This document shows, piece by piece, positions 1 to 8,222 of a stretch of DNA of 64,000 nucleotides. The notes beneath the pieces are model-generated. The model searched no databases and was not told the DNA's origin. It saw only the letters and a program-made list of their open reading frames with translations. The DNA comes from Fabrea salina. Taxonomy: Eukaryota; Ciliophora; Heterotrichea; Heterotrichida; Fabreidae. Numbering within the stretch: position 1 is the stretch's first letter; each line of letters begins with the position of its first letter. A program made the position numbers and the translations under genes. Location: NCBI GenBank assembly GCA_022984795.1, contig JALIHJ010000026.1:218538-282537 (forward strand). Direction: 5' to 3'.

Positions 1-389
1 GGGACACAGAGTCCACAACAGCTATTTCAAGGATGACGGGACACCAACAACTAGTGTCCCAAGTTAGTTTTTCGCCAGACGGACACTTCATAATATCAGC
101 GAGTTTCGACAAAAGCATTAAGTTGTGGGACGGATTCAAAGGAAGTTACTTAACAACTTTCAGAGGCCACGTAGGAGCAGTGTACCAGATAAGTTGGGCA
201 CCTGACAGCAGGATGTTTGTTAGCGGAAGCAAAGACAGCACACTTAAGATTTGGAGCATGAAAAGCAAAAAGTTGCTAGTGGACTTGCCAGGCCACGCAG
301 ACCAAGTTTACGCAGTGGACTGGAGTCCCTGCGGGGGTAAGATAGCTAGTGGGTCTAGGGACAGAATCTTGAATATTTGGCGTAATTAA
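1..389 (+). CDS. NLE1: Notchless/Rsa4 (NLE1) ribosome-assembly factor, C-terminal part
   Basis: The frame is open to the left edge, so this is only the 3' end of the gene. About 129 residues remain, covering the last WD40 blades of the propeller: MTGHQQLVSQVSFSPDG, then FDKSIKLWDG, FRGHVGAVYQISWAPDSR, GSKDSTLKIW, LPGHADQVYAVDWSP and a final RDRILNIWRN. This wording is typical of Notchless, the WD40 protein that links pre-60S ribosomes to the AAA ATPase Rea1/Midasin. The first ATG in the window (33) is internal by comparison with the family. Its TAA overlaps the stop of the convergent TPR gene by 4 bp. The family call is firm; the N-terminal ubiquitin-like domain of the family lies outside the window. 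Confidence 0.9.
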   Translation, partial: DTESTTAISRMTGHQQLVSQVSFSPDGHFIISASFDKSIKLWDGFKGSYLTTFRGHVGAVYQISWAPDSRMFVSGSKDSTLKIWSMKSKKLLVDLPGHADQVYAVDWSPCGGKIASGSRDRILNIWRN

Positions 390-1393
390 TTTAAGTAGTT
401 ATAAAAAAGATAAAACAGTGTAGCAAATACAGAAACTAAAACTATGTATACCCAGAAGTCCTTTTCTTTAGGTTGTTTGTAGCGAGGAAACTTAGGCAGC
501 AAGTCCAGGCCTTTGTGTTTTGCCTTGGCTAACTCAGTTTTCATCACAGCGTCAGTAAGGTCGATTCCGAACTTAGAAGCTTGGACCTTGAGCATTTGGG
601 AGTGCTTGTCAAAGTTAGTTTGGTACTTAAGCATGTCTTTTTTGCACTTTTTCATTTCCTTGAGTTTCTTTTTGATCCTTTTGGCTTCGGCTAGTTTATT
701 GCAGTCTTCGAAGTTGCTGATCATTGCTTTGGCTTTAGAAATCATGTCGTCTATTTCGTTTAAGGTGGTTTCTTTGCTTTCGTAGTTAAACAAAGACACT
801 AGGCTTCTGGACTTTTGAGTTTGGTCTGCAATGAACTTTTTGTACTCTGTCAGCTTTTGTTTAACTGCGTTGTTTTTGGGGTCAGCTTTGTTTGCAGTGC
901 TTAGCAAGCCAACGGCTTCTTTGAAGTCTGAAAAGTCAGACCCAGCTGGGAGAGTCAAGGCAACAGCTTTTCTGTACAGGGCTTTTATGTTTTTGTTGTC
1001 TATTTTAAGTACTTCATCGCAGGCCAGTATAGCTTCTTTCCACCTTTCGAGTTTTATATTGCAAAAAGCAATGTTGAGGTAAGCAGCTAGAATGCAGTCT
1101 TTTACTTCAGGGGTGGCTGAGTAGCTTCTTAGTAAAAATCCTTCAGAGGTGTCTTCTACCCACCTGAAGACTGAAAGGGCTTCTTCGTAGTTCTCAAGTG
1201 CTAAGTCGTACTCAGCTTTTATGAAGTGCTGAGTTCCTTCTGACTTTTTTTGGTTGAAAGCGTTTGTTTTCTCAGAGACCGGGGAGTCTCTTAGGGCTTT
1301 GAAGGAGTCTGAAAAGTACAGTCCTGCTTGGTGGAAGTGAGGCCACTTTTGGAAGTCTGACTCGGTTACTGAGAGGGAATTGGCTTCTTCCAT
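386..1393 (-). CDS. Tail-anchored TPR protein (FKBP/co-chaperone-like)
   Basis: A 335-aa protein. Residues about 45-190 form TPR-type helix pairs in the pattern seen in TPR immunophilins and co-chaperones (NQKKSEGTQHFIKAEYDLALENYEEAL, then AAYLNIAFCNIKLERWKEAILACDEVL and NIKALYRKAVAL). A charged Lys/Glu-rich coiled segment follows, and a single hydrophobic segment (about 312-333, FWVYIVLVSVFATLFYLFYNYL) ends the protein, as in tail-anchored ER or mitochondrial outer-membrane proteins such as FKBP8. No PPIase domain is visible. A role as a membrane-bound Hsp90/Hsp70 co-chaperone is inference. It starts only 8 bp from the divergent PEX12-like gene. Confidence 0.7.
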   Translation of the reverse strand: MEEANSLSVTESDFQKWPHFHQAGLYFSDSFKALRDSPVSEKTNAFNQKKSEGTQHFIKAEYDLALENYEEALSVFRWVEDTSEGFLLRSYSATPEVKDCILAAYLNIAFCNIKLERWKEAILACDEVLKIDNKNIKALYRKAVALTLPAGSDFSDFKEAVGLLSTANKADPKNNAVKQKLTEYKKFIADQTQKSRSLVSLFNYESKETTLNEIDDMISKAKAMISNFEDCNKLAEAKRIKKKLKEMKKCKKDMLKYQTNFDKHSQMLKVQASKFGIDLTDAVMKTELAKAKHKGLDLLPKFPRYKQPKEKDFWVYIVLVSVFATLFYLFYNYLN

Positions 1394-1401
1394 GTTATTA
1401 A
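1394..1401. promoter_or_regulatory. 8-bp divergent intergenic spacer
   Basis: Only GTTATTAA separates the ATG of the minus-strand TPR gene from the ATG of the plus-strand PEX12-like gene. Both genes have good family matches from near their start, so both starts look real. Core promoter elements for each must therefore lie within the 5' coding sequence of the other, or initiation needs almost no upstream DNA. Confidence 0.6.
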
Positions 1402-2169
1402 ATGGACGTTCTTGACCAGCAAAAACCTAACTTTTATGAGTTGGTCATGTGTGACAAGTTGCAAGAAATGATTGAGCAGAGCTCAAGGTTCATAACTAGG
1501 GTAGTTTGTGACAAGTACCCTTTGTTCACTGGACTTAGGTACTACACTGAGGAAATCTCGAGTTTATTCATGGGACTTGTAGATGCTTTTTCGCTGTTCA
1601 AAACTGGAGGCAATTTTTCTGAGAACTTTTACTCCTTAGAAAGAACTCCTTTGGGCCACATAGGCGTTGTTAAGTACTTGTTGGTTAAGTACTTACTGCC
1701 TCTTTTAGCAAGGCACTTGCCTTGGAGTTCTTACTGGGTGTCGTTGGTTGACTTAGCCAAAGGACTCCACATGGGAGCTTACCTGTACTTGTCCTTTAAG
1801 TACTTTTCGCCCCAACACTTGGTACTTAAACAAACTATTTCCCGCAAAAGCCAACCCACACAAAACAACCTGGCCTTTTTAGGAGTATTATTTGTGTTGA
1901 AAGGACTGGAGATATTTGTGAACTCCAGAGACAGAAAAAAAGAACTAGGAGAAGTCAAAATGGTGCCTCCTCCTTACCGTACCAGCAAAGTGCCCAAAGG
2001 CTACTGCGGGATCTGCAAAGACAAGTTCGTCAACCCCACAGCACTTTCAGTTTCAGGCTACGTGTTTTGCTACATGTGCATCAAAGCCCACGTGCAAACC
2101 TTTGCAGCCTGTCCTGCAACAAACTTCCCAGCTGGTCTTAAAAACTTAAGGAAACTCCATGCTAAGTAA
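1402..2169 (+). CDS. PEX12: Peroxin-12-like peroxisomal RING protein
   Basis: A 255-aa protein resembling PEX12, a membrane subunit of the PEX2-PEX10-PEX12 ubiquitin ligase that recycles the peroxisomal import receptor. The N-terminal Pex2/Pex12 region contains the SENFYSLER motif and several hydrophobic stretches (about 90-135 and 150-175). The C-terminal zinc region (about 201-245) reads CGIC, CYMC, then a single CP, so several RING zinc ligands are missing, as in known PEX12 proteins, which bind one zinc. It is shorter than animal PEX12 (about 359 aa). It heads the long plus-strand run and ends 2 bp before the RNase H gene. Confidence 0.8.
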   Translation: MDVLDQQKPNFYELVMCDKLQEMIEQSSRFITRVVCDKYPLFTGLRYYTEEISSLFMGLVDAFSLFKTGGNFSENFYSLERTPLGHIGVVKYLLVKYLLPLLARHLPWSSYWVSLVDLAKGLHMGAYLYLSFKYFSPQHLVLKQTISRKSQPTQNNLAFLGVLFVLKGLEIFVNSRDRKKELGEVKMVPPPYRTSKVPKGYCGICKDKFVNPTALSVSGYVFCYMCIKAHVQTFAACPATNFPAGLKNLRKLHAK

Positions 2170-2171
2170 AC

Positions 2172-2963
2172 ATGCCCTTTTTCGTGTTGAGATGCAGCAA
2201 CGAGGTGAAAATAGTAGTTTCCAGGCGAAAAGTAGAAGTCCTGGTTAGGTTATTTCCCCACACTGAAGTTATGACCTTCAACAAGAACCAAGATTTCAGG
2301 GCTTACCAAAGAAAGCACCAACTAACTCTGCTACCTAAAAACCAAAACTTCACTGTGAGGAAAGACCCAGTTCCTTGCTCACAGGAGTCTCTTAGTGAGC
2401 AAGAAGACTCCTTAATTCCTTCCAAAAGGTCTGCTTCAGCTTCTACAGAGGAAGAAGCCCCTGTGAAGCTGGTGAAAAAAACTCCTCCGATAAGTGTTAC
2501 TTTCCAAAAAAGAAGCATCAAAACTCTAGAAGGAGCAACTCTGAGTCTGTTTGCTGAACCTAAAAGGTACAGAACTGTGCACACTTTAGCTTTTGACGGA
2601 AGCGCGCGGTTTTACGATTCAAGTTGTGCCTGGGTGCTGTTTGACTTGAAGAAAAGGATAATACTTGAGGGCTACCAAGCCCTTGGGAAGCAAGACAGCA
2701 TGTACGCAGAGTTCCGGGGGTTCATGAGGGGCCTTGAAGAAGTTAAAAGGCTTCCTATTGAAAACTTGCAGGTCCTTACAGACTGCAAGTCACTGACTCA
2801 ACTTGTGAAGTACCCCCACAGGTGCAACAACGACGCTTTAAGCAGACTTGCTAGAGAAGTCAGGAGGAACTTAGAGTGCTTTAGGGTTTGGGACATCTTT
2901 TTTATTCACAGAGAGTTTAACTCTTACTCTGACGGTCTTACTAAACTTGCTTATAATAACTAA
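2172..2963 (+). CDS. RNase H-fold nuclease with N-terminal extension
   Basis: A 263-aa protein. Residues about 135-262 form an RNase HI-type domain close to the plant-like RVT_3 branch: FDGSA (Asp142), AEF (Glu180), LTDCKSL (Asp204) and the late SDGLTKLA (Asp254) supply the four acidic metal ligands, and IHREFNSYSDGL matches the usual H-x-x-R-E-x-N-x-x-x-D block. The first 130 residues are a basic, low-complexity region; the opening FFVLRCSNEVKIVVS may be a small fold of the kind that precedes many RNase H1 domains. All catalytic residues are present, so hydrolysis of RNA in RNA:DNA hybrids is the likely activity. It lies 2 bp from both neighbours. Confidence 0.75.
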   Translation: MPFFVLRCSNEVKIVVSRRKVEVLVRLFPHTEVMTFNKNQDFRAYQRKHQLTLLPKNQNFTVRKDPVPCSQESLSEQEDSLIPSKRSASASTEEEAPVKLVKKTPPISVTFQKRSIKTLEGATLSLFAEPKRYRTVHTLAFDGSARFYDSSCAWVLFDLKKRIILEGYQALGKQDSMYAEFRGFMRGLEEVKRLPIENLQVLTDCKSLTQLVKYPHRCNNDALSRLAREVRRNLECFRVWDIFFIHREFNSYSDGLTKLAYNN

Positions 2964-2965
2964 TA

Positions 2966-3757
2966 ATGGGGAGCATTGTACCTAAGTTCTGCACTGACTG
3001 CTTTGTAGGCAACGATGTACTTTACGACCAAGAAATGGAAAACCCTTTGTTGCAAGAAGTGCCTGTTAAGCCCAGGTCCAAGTCCAAAAAGAGTTCTTTC
3101 GAAATGATCGACACTAGTGAACCCTTGCCTCAAGACCAAGAGTACCTGCTGCGACTTGTAGAAGCTGCTAGTTTGGAGTTCCTGAACCATTTAAGTGAAG
3201 AAGAAGCTCTAGAGCATGTAGTCTCCAAAAATGGAGTTTCAGTGTACTCTGGAGACTCAGCAGATGGCTACATCATTAAAGCAGTTTGGAAAGTGCCCTT
3301 TTCGTCCCAGGAGTTCATTTCCTTCGTCAGAAACACCCAACACCGCAAAAACTGGGACAAAAAAATTGAAGAAATAAAAGTAGTCGAAGAACCTTTGCCT
3401 GACCTGAAAATAATTTACTCTAAGTACAAAAAGATGATGATGGTCTCTCAAAGAGACGCTGTGACAGTCAACAAGTCCTTGTACATGAACAAAGGCTCCT
3501 TACTAGTTGGCACTTCCTGCGAGCACCCTAGTTGTCCGCCCTCAAAAGATGTAATTAGAGCCAAAATTGACGTGAGTGGTTACTACGCTGAACCTATAGA
3601 ACCTGACTCAGAAGGAAACACCACCAAAGTTGTGAACTTAATCATAGGCAGCTTCGGAGGCAAGTTGCCGAAGAAAATGATAAAAAAGGTAATGGCATCA
3701 TCCTTACCTAAGTTTGCGCAGACTCTTAACCAAGAAATCCAAAAGTCTCTTAACTAA
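2966..3757 (+). CDS. START-domain lipid-binding protein
   Basis: A 263-aa protein with a START (StAR-related lipid transfer) domain at about 50-260. Recognisable pieces are NGVSVYSG...GYIIKAVWKVPFSSQEFISFVRN, RKNWDKKIEEIKVVEE, IIYSKYKKMMMVSQRDAV and the C-terminal GGKLPKKMIKKVMASSLPKFAQTLNQEIQ amphipathic helix that caps the pocket. This family carries phosphatidylcholine, ceramide or sterols between membranes; the ligand cannot be read from sequence. There is no transmembrane segment, so it is probably cytosolic. The stop is followed by TTTAAATAAAG, a possible very short 3' end signal, before the next gene. Confidence 0.8.
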   Translation: MGSIVPKFCTDCFVGNDVLYDQEMENPLLQEVPVKPRSKSKKSSFEMIDTSEPLPQDQEYLLRLVEAASLEFLNHLSEEEALEHVVSKNGVSVYSGDSADGYIIKAVWKVPFSSQEFISFVRNTQHRKNWDKKIEEIKVVEEPLPDLKIIYSKYKKMMMVSQRDAVTVNKSLYMNKGSLLVGTSCEHPSCPPSKDVIRAKIDVSGYYAEPIEPDSEGNTTKVVNLIIGSFGGKLPKKMIKKVMASSLPKFAQTLNQEIQKSLN

Positions 3758-3777
3758 GTTTAAATAAAGACTATTAA

Positions 3778-4449
3778 ATGGCGAAAGAAGAATTATTGCT
3801 CCAACTCAAAGAAAAAGACCTTGAAATTAACAAACTAAGAGAAGAATTTGAAGACTTCCAGGAAATGAGCAAGTCCATCGAAGCCGAACTCGAAAACGAA
3901 CTCGAACAAGAACAACAGAAAAACAAAAAACTCCAAAGGCAAAATGACCAATTAAAAGAACAGCTTGACTCATTCAAGCTCCAACAAATCACCAAGTGCA
4001 AAGAACTCGAATCACTCAACAATAAATTAACCTCAAGTAACTCAGCTCTCGAAGAAAAACTCAACCAAGCACTCCGCAGCAAAAGACACCTCGAGACCGA
4101 GATGGACTTTTACAAAGCCAAGCTGCGCGAAAAAGACCACGAAATAGAGAAACTCACTGAGTTCTACCACCAAACCCTAGAAGACTTAGCTATAACCTGC
4201 TCAGAACTAGAGACCTACAAAGACCTCAATAAAGAAAGCACTTACAGACTCCAAGAGCAGATCTCCGAACTCAACCACGAACTTGACGTAGCCAGAAAAA
4301 TCTCCCTCAAAAGAATGCAAGACCATAACCGCCAAATGAAAAACGGGTACGGGTCACTTAAAAGCTCAATGAGTGGGCAGAGAGCTACAGTCATGGTAGA
4401 CCTACTAATAGACTCTTTAAGCTCCCAGCTTAATTGTTATAAAACTTAA
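3778..4449 (+). CDS. NDE1/NDEL1-like coiled-coil protein
   Basis: A 223-aa protein that is almost entirely coiled coil, rich in Glu, Lys, Gln and Leu. The opening (LREEFEDFQEMSKSIEAELENELEQEQQKNKKLQRQNDQLKEQLDSFK) matches the N-terminal coiled coil of NDE1/NDEL1/NudE, the dynein-LIS1 adaptor, including the EFQE...SIEAELENELE stretch that precedes the LIS1-binding part. The C-terminal 40 residues are loose and basic. The family call rests mainly on this one block, so a generic coiled-coil protein remains possible. Its TAA is directly followed by the ATG of the next gene (TAAATG), with no spacer. Confidence 0.55.
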   Translation: MAKEELLLQLKEKDLEINKLREEFEDFQEMSKSIEAELENELEQEQQKNKKLQRQNDQLKEQLDSFKLQQITKCKELESLNNKLTSSNSALEEKLNQALRSKRHLETEMDFYKAKLREKDHEIEKLTEFYHQTLEDLAITCSELETYKDLNKESTYRLQEQISELNHELDVARKISLKRMQDHNRQMKNGYGSLKSSMSGQRATVMVDLLIDSLSSQLNCYKT

Positions 4450-5463
4450 ATGGGAGAATCAGACTCGCCCCTTTACATAAACAACGAGTCAGGGTACCTC
4501 ATGATTAAAGACGAAGAGTACTTTGCTAAGAAGTCCCAGCATTCCTCGGACAACTCACTAGTTGTAAAGTTCCAGTCTTTGCAAGGAGTGCCTGGCTCTT
4601 GGTTTTACAAGAAGTACACAAAGACTCACCTGAACCATCTGAGAACTGTCCACACTGTAGGCTACCTTTTAGAGTTGTTGGGGTACTCAGTAGGTGAAAT
4701 AATAGGCTTGTTTCACGAAGAAAATAGAAAAAACACTCCTTTTAATCTGGACTCAACATTTGAAGACTGCATGTGGGGCTTAGTAGTGTTTTTGGGACTT
4801 TTTTTAGTGCCAGTGGTGTTTAAAACGAATCCTTACTCTATTTCTTTGATAGCTGACAAAATCCAGTTTTACCAGGTTCCAGTGTATGCTTTGTTCTCTA
4901 TATACTTAACTACTAGGAGGTACTTTGGCCTGCACACATACTTTTTGGTTTTTAACTCCATTTGTTTGTTCGTCAACTCAGGATTTGTATTTTACATATA
5001 CTCGCGAGTTAAGTACAAAGACGACGGAAGATACTACGTAGGTTGGCTGGAGTATGTCGGAGCCCACGTTCAGTTTTCAATGTTAGCTGCTTGGAACTTA
5101 GTTGAATTCTGCAGCTGTGTGATTGCGCTTATTGTGGAGTTGTCGAAGCACCAGCAAGACTCTAAGTTCCTGGGTTGGGACAACGAAAACTGGACCCTGC
5201 TCTTGATGAGCTTAGCTTTTGTGTTAGGAGTGATTATGCTGAGTTCCTTTAAAGATGTTTTTTTTTCCTTTGTGCTTACTTACACCTTCTTTGCAATCTA
5301 CTACCAGCAAACTAAGTCTAGTGGGGACAACGATAGTTCAAACGTAGAAGTCACTTCTTTGGTGTTTGGGGGACTTATGTCTGGCTTTATAGTGCTTACT
5401 AGCGCTGTTTACCCAAATTTAATATGCTACAGCGTAAGGAAAAGTAAAAAGCTCACTAATTAA
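4450..5463 (+). CDS. Multi-pass membrane protein of unknown function
   Basis: A 337-aa protein I do not recognise. A soluble N-terminal ~100 residues (with a KKYTKTHLNHLRTVHTVGYLLELLGYS segment) is followed by about seven hydrophobic segments, roughly at 110-127, 140-155, 162-183, 205-230, 250-268, 270-286 and 302-322. There are no signal peptide, repeats or catalytic motifs that I can assign. It begins with zero spacer after the NDE1-like gene and ends 5 bp before an F-box/kelch gene, so it is either transcribed from a promoter inside its neighbour or co-transcribed. A receptor- or sorting-like role cannot be supported. Confidence 0.65.
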   Translation: MGESDSPLYINNESGYLMIKDEEYFAKKSQHSSDNSLVVKFQSLQGVPGSWFYKKYTKTHLNHLRTVHTVGYLLELLGYSVGEIIGLFHEENRKNTPFNLDSTFEDCMWGLVVFLGLFLVPVVFKTNPYSISLIADKIQFYQVPVYALFSIYLTTRRYFGLHTYFLVFNSICLFVNSGFVFYIYSRVKYKDDGRYYVGWLEYVGAHVQFSMLAAWNLVEFCSCVIALIVELSKHQQDSKFLGWDNENWTLLLMSLAFVLGVIMLSSFKDVFFSFVLTYTFFAIYYQQTKSSGDNDSSNVEVTSLVFGGLMSGFIVLTSAVYPNLICYSVRKSKKLTN

Positions 5464-5468
5464 TTAAC

Positions 5469-6344
5469 ATGTTGGACCAACTTGGGAGTTGTTTTATTGA
5501 GGTCCTGGAGTTCCTCCGCCCTATTGAGGTTCTTAAGTTAGAAAGGGTTTCTAAGGGCTTCAAGAAGAAACTCAGTTGCGTTCTAAACAGCAGTTTTAAG
5601 CACTCTTTGAAGCAAAGATACAACAACTACTTAGAACTCTACCAAACTAGGTACTTGTTTGTGCCTATAGAAAATCGACTAGCTACTTTTGACTTAGAAA
5701 CCTCTGAAATCAAAAGAGTCCAAAACATCCGAATACCTAAGAAACCAGTTATGTGCAAACTACCCTTTAATAGAACTTTTTTTCTGTCCACAAAGAGTGC
5801 TTACAAGTGCTTCATTCTAGAAAGTAACTGGGAAGTCAAGGAGCTTCCAGAACCTCCAAAGCCAATGCCTGGAAGCTGTGCAGTGTACTATAGAGACTAC
5901 GTATACGTATTTGGAGGCTTTGACACTCAAAGAGAGTGCCAAAGATTCAACTTGGAAACTGAAACCTGGGAACCAAGGTCCAGAATCCCCACAAATGCCA
6001 TTCACTGCTCTGCTGTGGTTTACAATCACCAAATTTTTATAGGAAATCACTTTCAACAGGTGCTAGTCTACAACCCCCAACAAGACACTTTCCAAATAAG
6101 CATTTCCCTTGACGACGGGTCACCTTTTGTGTGCAGAATAGGCAACCGACTGTTTTTTATAGTGCTGTTTGGAGTTTACGAGTACATTGAGGACAACTGG
6201 GTGTGCACAAAAAGCTACGGGAAGTGTCTGGATCTGTACTGGGCTCCTATGGAGTACAAAGGGTGGACTTACTTCTACGGCAGACTCAAAGTGTACAAGT
6301 TCGACGGGTCCAACTTCCAAAAAGTAAGGTGCATTGAGTTCTAA
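5469..6344 (+). CDS. F-box/kelch-repeat protein
   Basis: A 291-aa protein. Residues about 5-45 resemble an F-box (EVLEFLRPIEVLKLERVSKGFKKKL), which would bind SKP1 in an SCF ubiquitin ligase. Residues about 120-290 hold kelch-type blades: GSCAVYYRDYVYVFGGFDTQRECQRFNLETETWEPRSRIPTNAIHCSAVVYNHQIFIG is a clear kelch unit with the GG and Y/W spacing. A substrate-adaptor role for a cullin-RING ligase is the usual job of this architecture. It is the first of three successive genes for F-box or B-box proteins, two of them with kelch repeats. Confidence 0.7.
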   Translation: MLDQLGSCFIEVLEFLRPIEVLKLERVSKGFKKKLSCVLNSSFKHSLKQRYNNYLELYQTRYLFVPIENRLATFDLETSEIKRVQNIRIPKKPVMCKLPFNRTFFLSTKSAYKCFILESNWEVKELPEPPKPMPGSCAVYYRDYVYVFGGFDTQRECQRFNLETETWEPRSRIPTNAIHCSAVVYNHQIFIGNHFQQVLVYNPQQDTFQISISLDDGSPFVCRIGNRLFFIVLFGVYEYIEDNWVCTKSYGKCLDLYWAPMEYKGWTYFYGRLKVYKFDGSNFQKVRCIEF

Positions 6345-6370
6345 CACTAATAAAATATTAGAAGTACAAG

Positions 6371-8215
6371 ATGTCAAGCACAGTATGTGAGTGCGGTAAC
6401 AAAGCTAAAATTCAGTGTGAGTGCGAAAACCTATACCTGTGTGAGTTGTGTGTTGGAAAGCACTTAGTGGAAAAACCCAGTCTTCCCCACAAGCCAGTTT
6501 CACTGAAAGAGTTAAAAATCCAAGACAATACAGAACCCAAACAACAAAACCACAAATACGAACTCTTCAGAGCTATAAAGTCCAAACTCTCCAATGAGTC
6601 CCTTAAGTTGGAAGAACTTAAAAACGTAGGAATACAAGCAATCACTGAAGTTGTTAGACAAGCAGAAAAAGAACTCCTCGAAGCTGCTGATCAAATGACC
6701 CAAAAAGTAGTTAACGACTGCGAAGCCACTCAAAAAAAACTTACCGAGTCAGTTTCTTTGCTGAAGTTAGGCGAGATCTCCAATGACCCTATTTTAAAAC
6801 AACTAAAGAAATGCCAAACCATTGAAGAGATCAGGAACTTAGAACTCATCCAAAAAAAGGTCGATTTCAAACAAGTAACTATATCCGAGTTAGTTAAAAA
6901 CTCAATAGTCTTCGAAATTAAACTATTTTGCGGCGAAAACGATTTTCCAGCTAAACAGCCAGGCAAAAAGTCCAAAAAACCTAGTTTTACTTCACCAAGG
7001 TCTTTTAACGCAAGGAAGTCTTTCCACAGCTTCAATGTGAGTGCCAAAGATAAAAAGCCCAAAAAGTCCTTGCAGCCACCCAAAACCACCAAGAAACACC
7101 CTAACAAAAAAAGCATCCCTGAGTTATTCGACCTCGAAAAAATAAACTCTTCTGAAGACATGGACTTAATTGAACTCGAAAACCCTTTTGAAGTAGTTCA
7201 CTCAGAGGAAACCAAAGAAACTCTAGAAACTCCAGAAACCTCCAGAGAAACTCCACCAGAAACCAAACCCTTTTCCAAGTCACAAACATACAGTCCTAGC
7301 AAACTCAAGTCCCCCACAAAAACGTCCAAGATTCCCTCTCTTTCAAAAATGTCTTTTTCAAGTCCTAGGGCCAAAGAAATAGAACTCTCTCCGTCCAAAA
7401 ACTTCATGCCCTCTCCAACTCGCAAAAGGGGCCTGAGTGCCAGAATGAGCCTTCCAGAACTACCCCCTTGTCTTTACTACTTTGTTCCTGGAACTAGCAC
7501 CTTGGTTTCTTATGACACTCTCAATTCCCAAATAACCAACACCAACCTAGAGTGCGAATCCATTCCTGAGAAGTCCGCTTGGTCAACAACTCCTGACGGA
7601 AGACTAGTTCTCACTGGGGGCTTTGACTCCAAACCCAGACCCACCACCTTTATTTACAACTTACAAACTAAAGACTTCAACAGAGGCCCTAACATGGCTC
7701 ACGGCAGGTACAACCACACCCAAACAAGTACTGGGAACTTCTTGTACGTTTTAGGAGGCTGCAAAAAAGAAGGTCCTATCAAGGACTGCGAAAAACTCAA
7801 CTTAATCACCAACAAGTGGAACAAAGCAGGCCAGATGCTTATAGCTAGAGAAAGCCCTGCAAGCTGTGTCCACAAAGGAAGGATATACGTGGCAGGGGGA
7901 ACTGGTTTGAACTCAATTGAAGCTTACAATACTGTTTCAGAGAAGTTTTCTCTAATACGTGTAAGGCTGCCTTTGCCTGGAAGGTGCTGTATGTTTTCTA
8001 ACAATGAAAACGTGCTTTTGTTCCAGGAAAGCAAAGTCCTGAGTTTGCAGGTGTCAAGCATGAGCGTAGAAGAGGTGTCTAGAACTCAACACAGAGATTG
8101 GTGGACTCCTACTGACTGTGTTTTCAAAGATGCTTTGTATTTCGTCCACGGTTTTGAAGTATTCAGGTACGACTTAGAAAGCTGTGTCATGGAGGAGGTA
8201 ACTAGCTTCAAGTAA
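6371..8215 (+). CDS. B-box-like zinc finger/kelch protein
   Basis: A 614-aa protein in three parts. Residues 1-45 are a B-box-like zinc finger (CECGNKAKIQCECENLYLCELCVGKHL...PHKPVSLKEL). Residues about 50-190 are helical or coiled. Residues about 200-360 are a long, presumably disordered Lys/Ser/Pro/Thr region with many SP and TP sites. A kelch propeller occupies about 365-610 (LVLTGGFDSKPRPTTFIYN, NFLYVLGGCKKEGPIKDCEKLNLITNKW, GRIYVAGGTGLNSIEAYN). The layout resembles TRIM-like proteins without a RING; scaffold or adaptor function is inference. It ends 7 bp before an F-box gene. Confidence 0.7.
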   Translation: MSSTVCECGNKAKIQCECENLYLCELCVGKHLVEKPSLPHKPVSLKELKIQDNTEPKQQNHKYELFRAIKSKLSNESLKLEELKNVGIQAITEVVRQAEKELLEAADQMTQKVVNDCEATQKKLTESVSLLKLGEISNDPILKQLKKCQTIEEIRNLELIQKKVDFKQVTISELVKNSIVFEIKLFCGENDFPAKQPGKKSKKPSFTSPRSFNARKSFHSFNVSAKDKKPKKSLQPPKTTKKHPNKKSIPELFDLEKINSSEDMDLIELENPFEVVHSEETKETLETPETSRETPPETKPFSKSQTYSPSKLKSPTKTSKIPSLSKMSFSSPRAKEIELSPSKNFMPSPTRKRGLSARMSLPELPPCLYYFVPGTSTLVSYDTLNSQITNTNLECESIPEKSAWSTTPDGRLVLTGGFDSKPRPTTFIYNLQTKDFNRGPNMAHGRYNHTQTSTGNFLYVLGGCKKEGPIKDCEKLNLITNKWNKAGQMLIARESPASCVHKGRIYVAGGTGLNSIEAYNTVSEKFSLIRVRLPLPGRCCMFSNNENVLLFQESKVLSLQVSSMSVEEVSRTQHRDWWTPTDCVFKDALYFVHGFEVFRYDLESCVMEEVTSFK

Positions 8216-8222
8216 TTAATTA

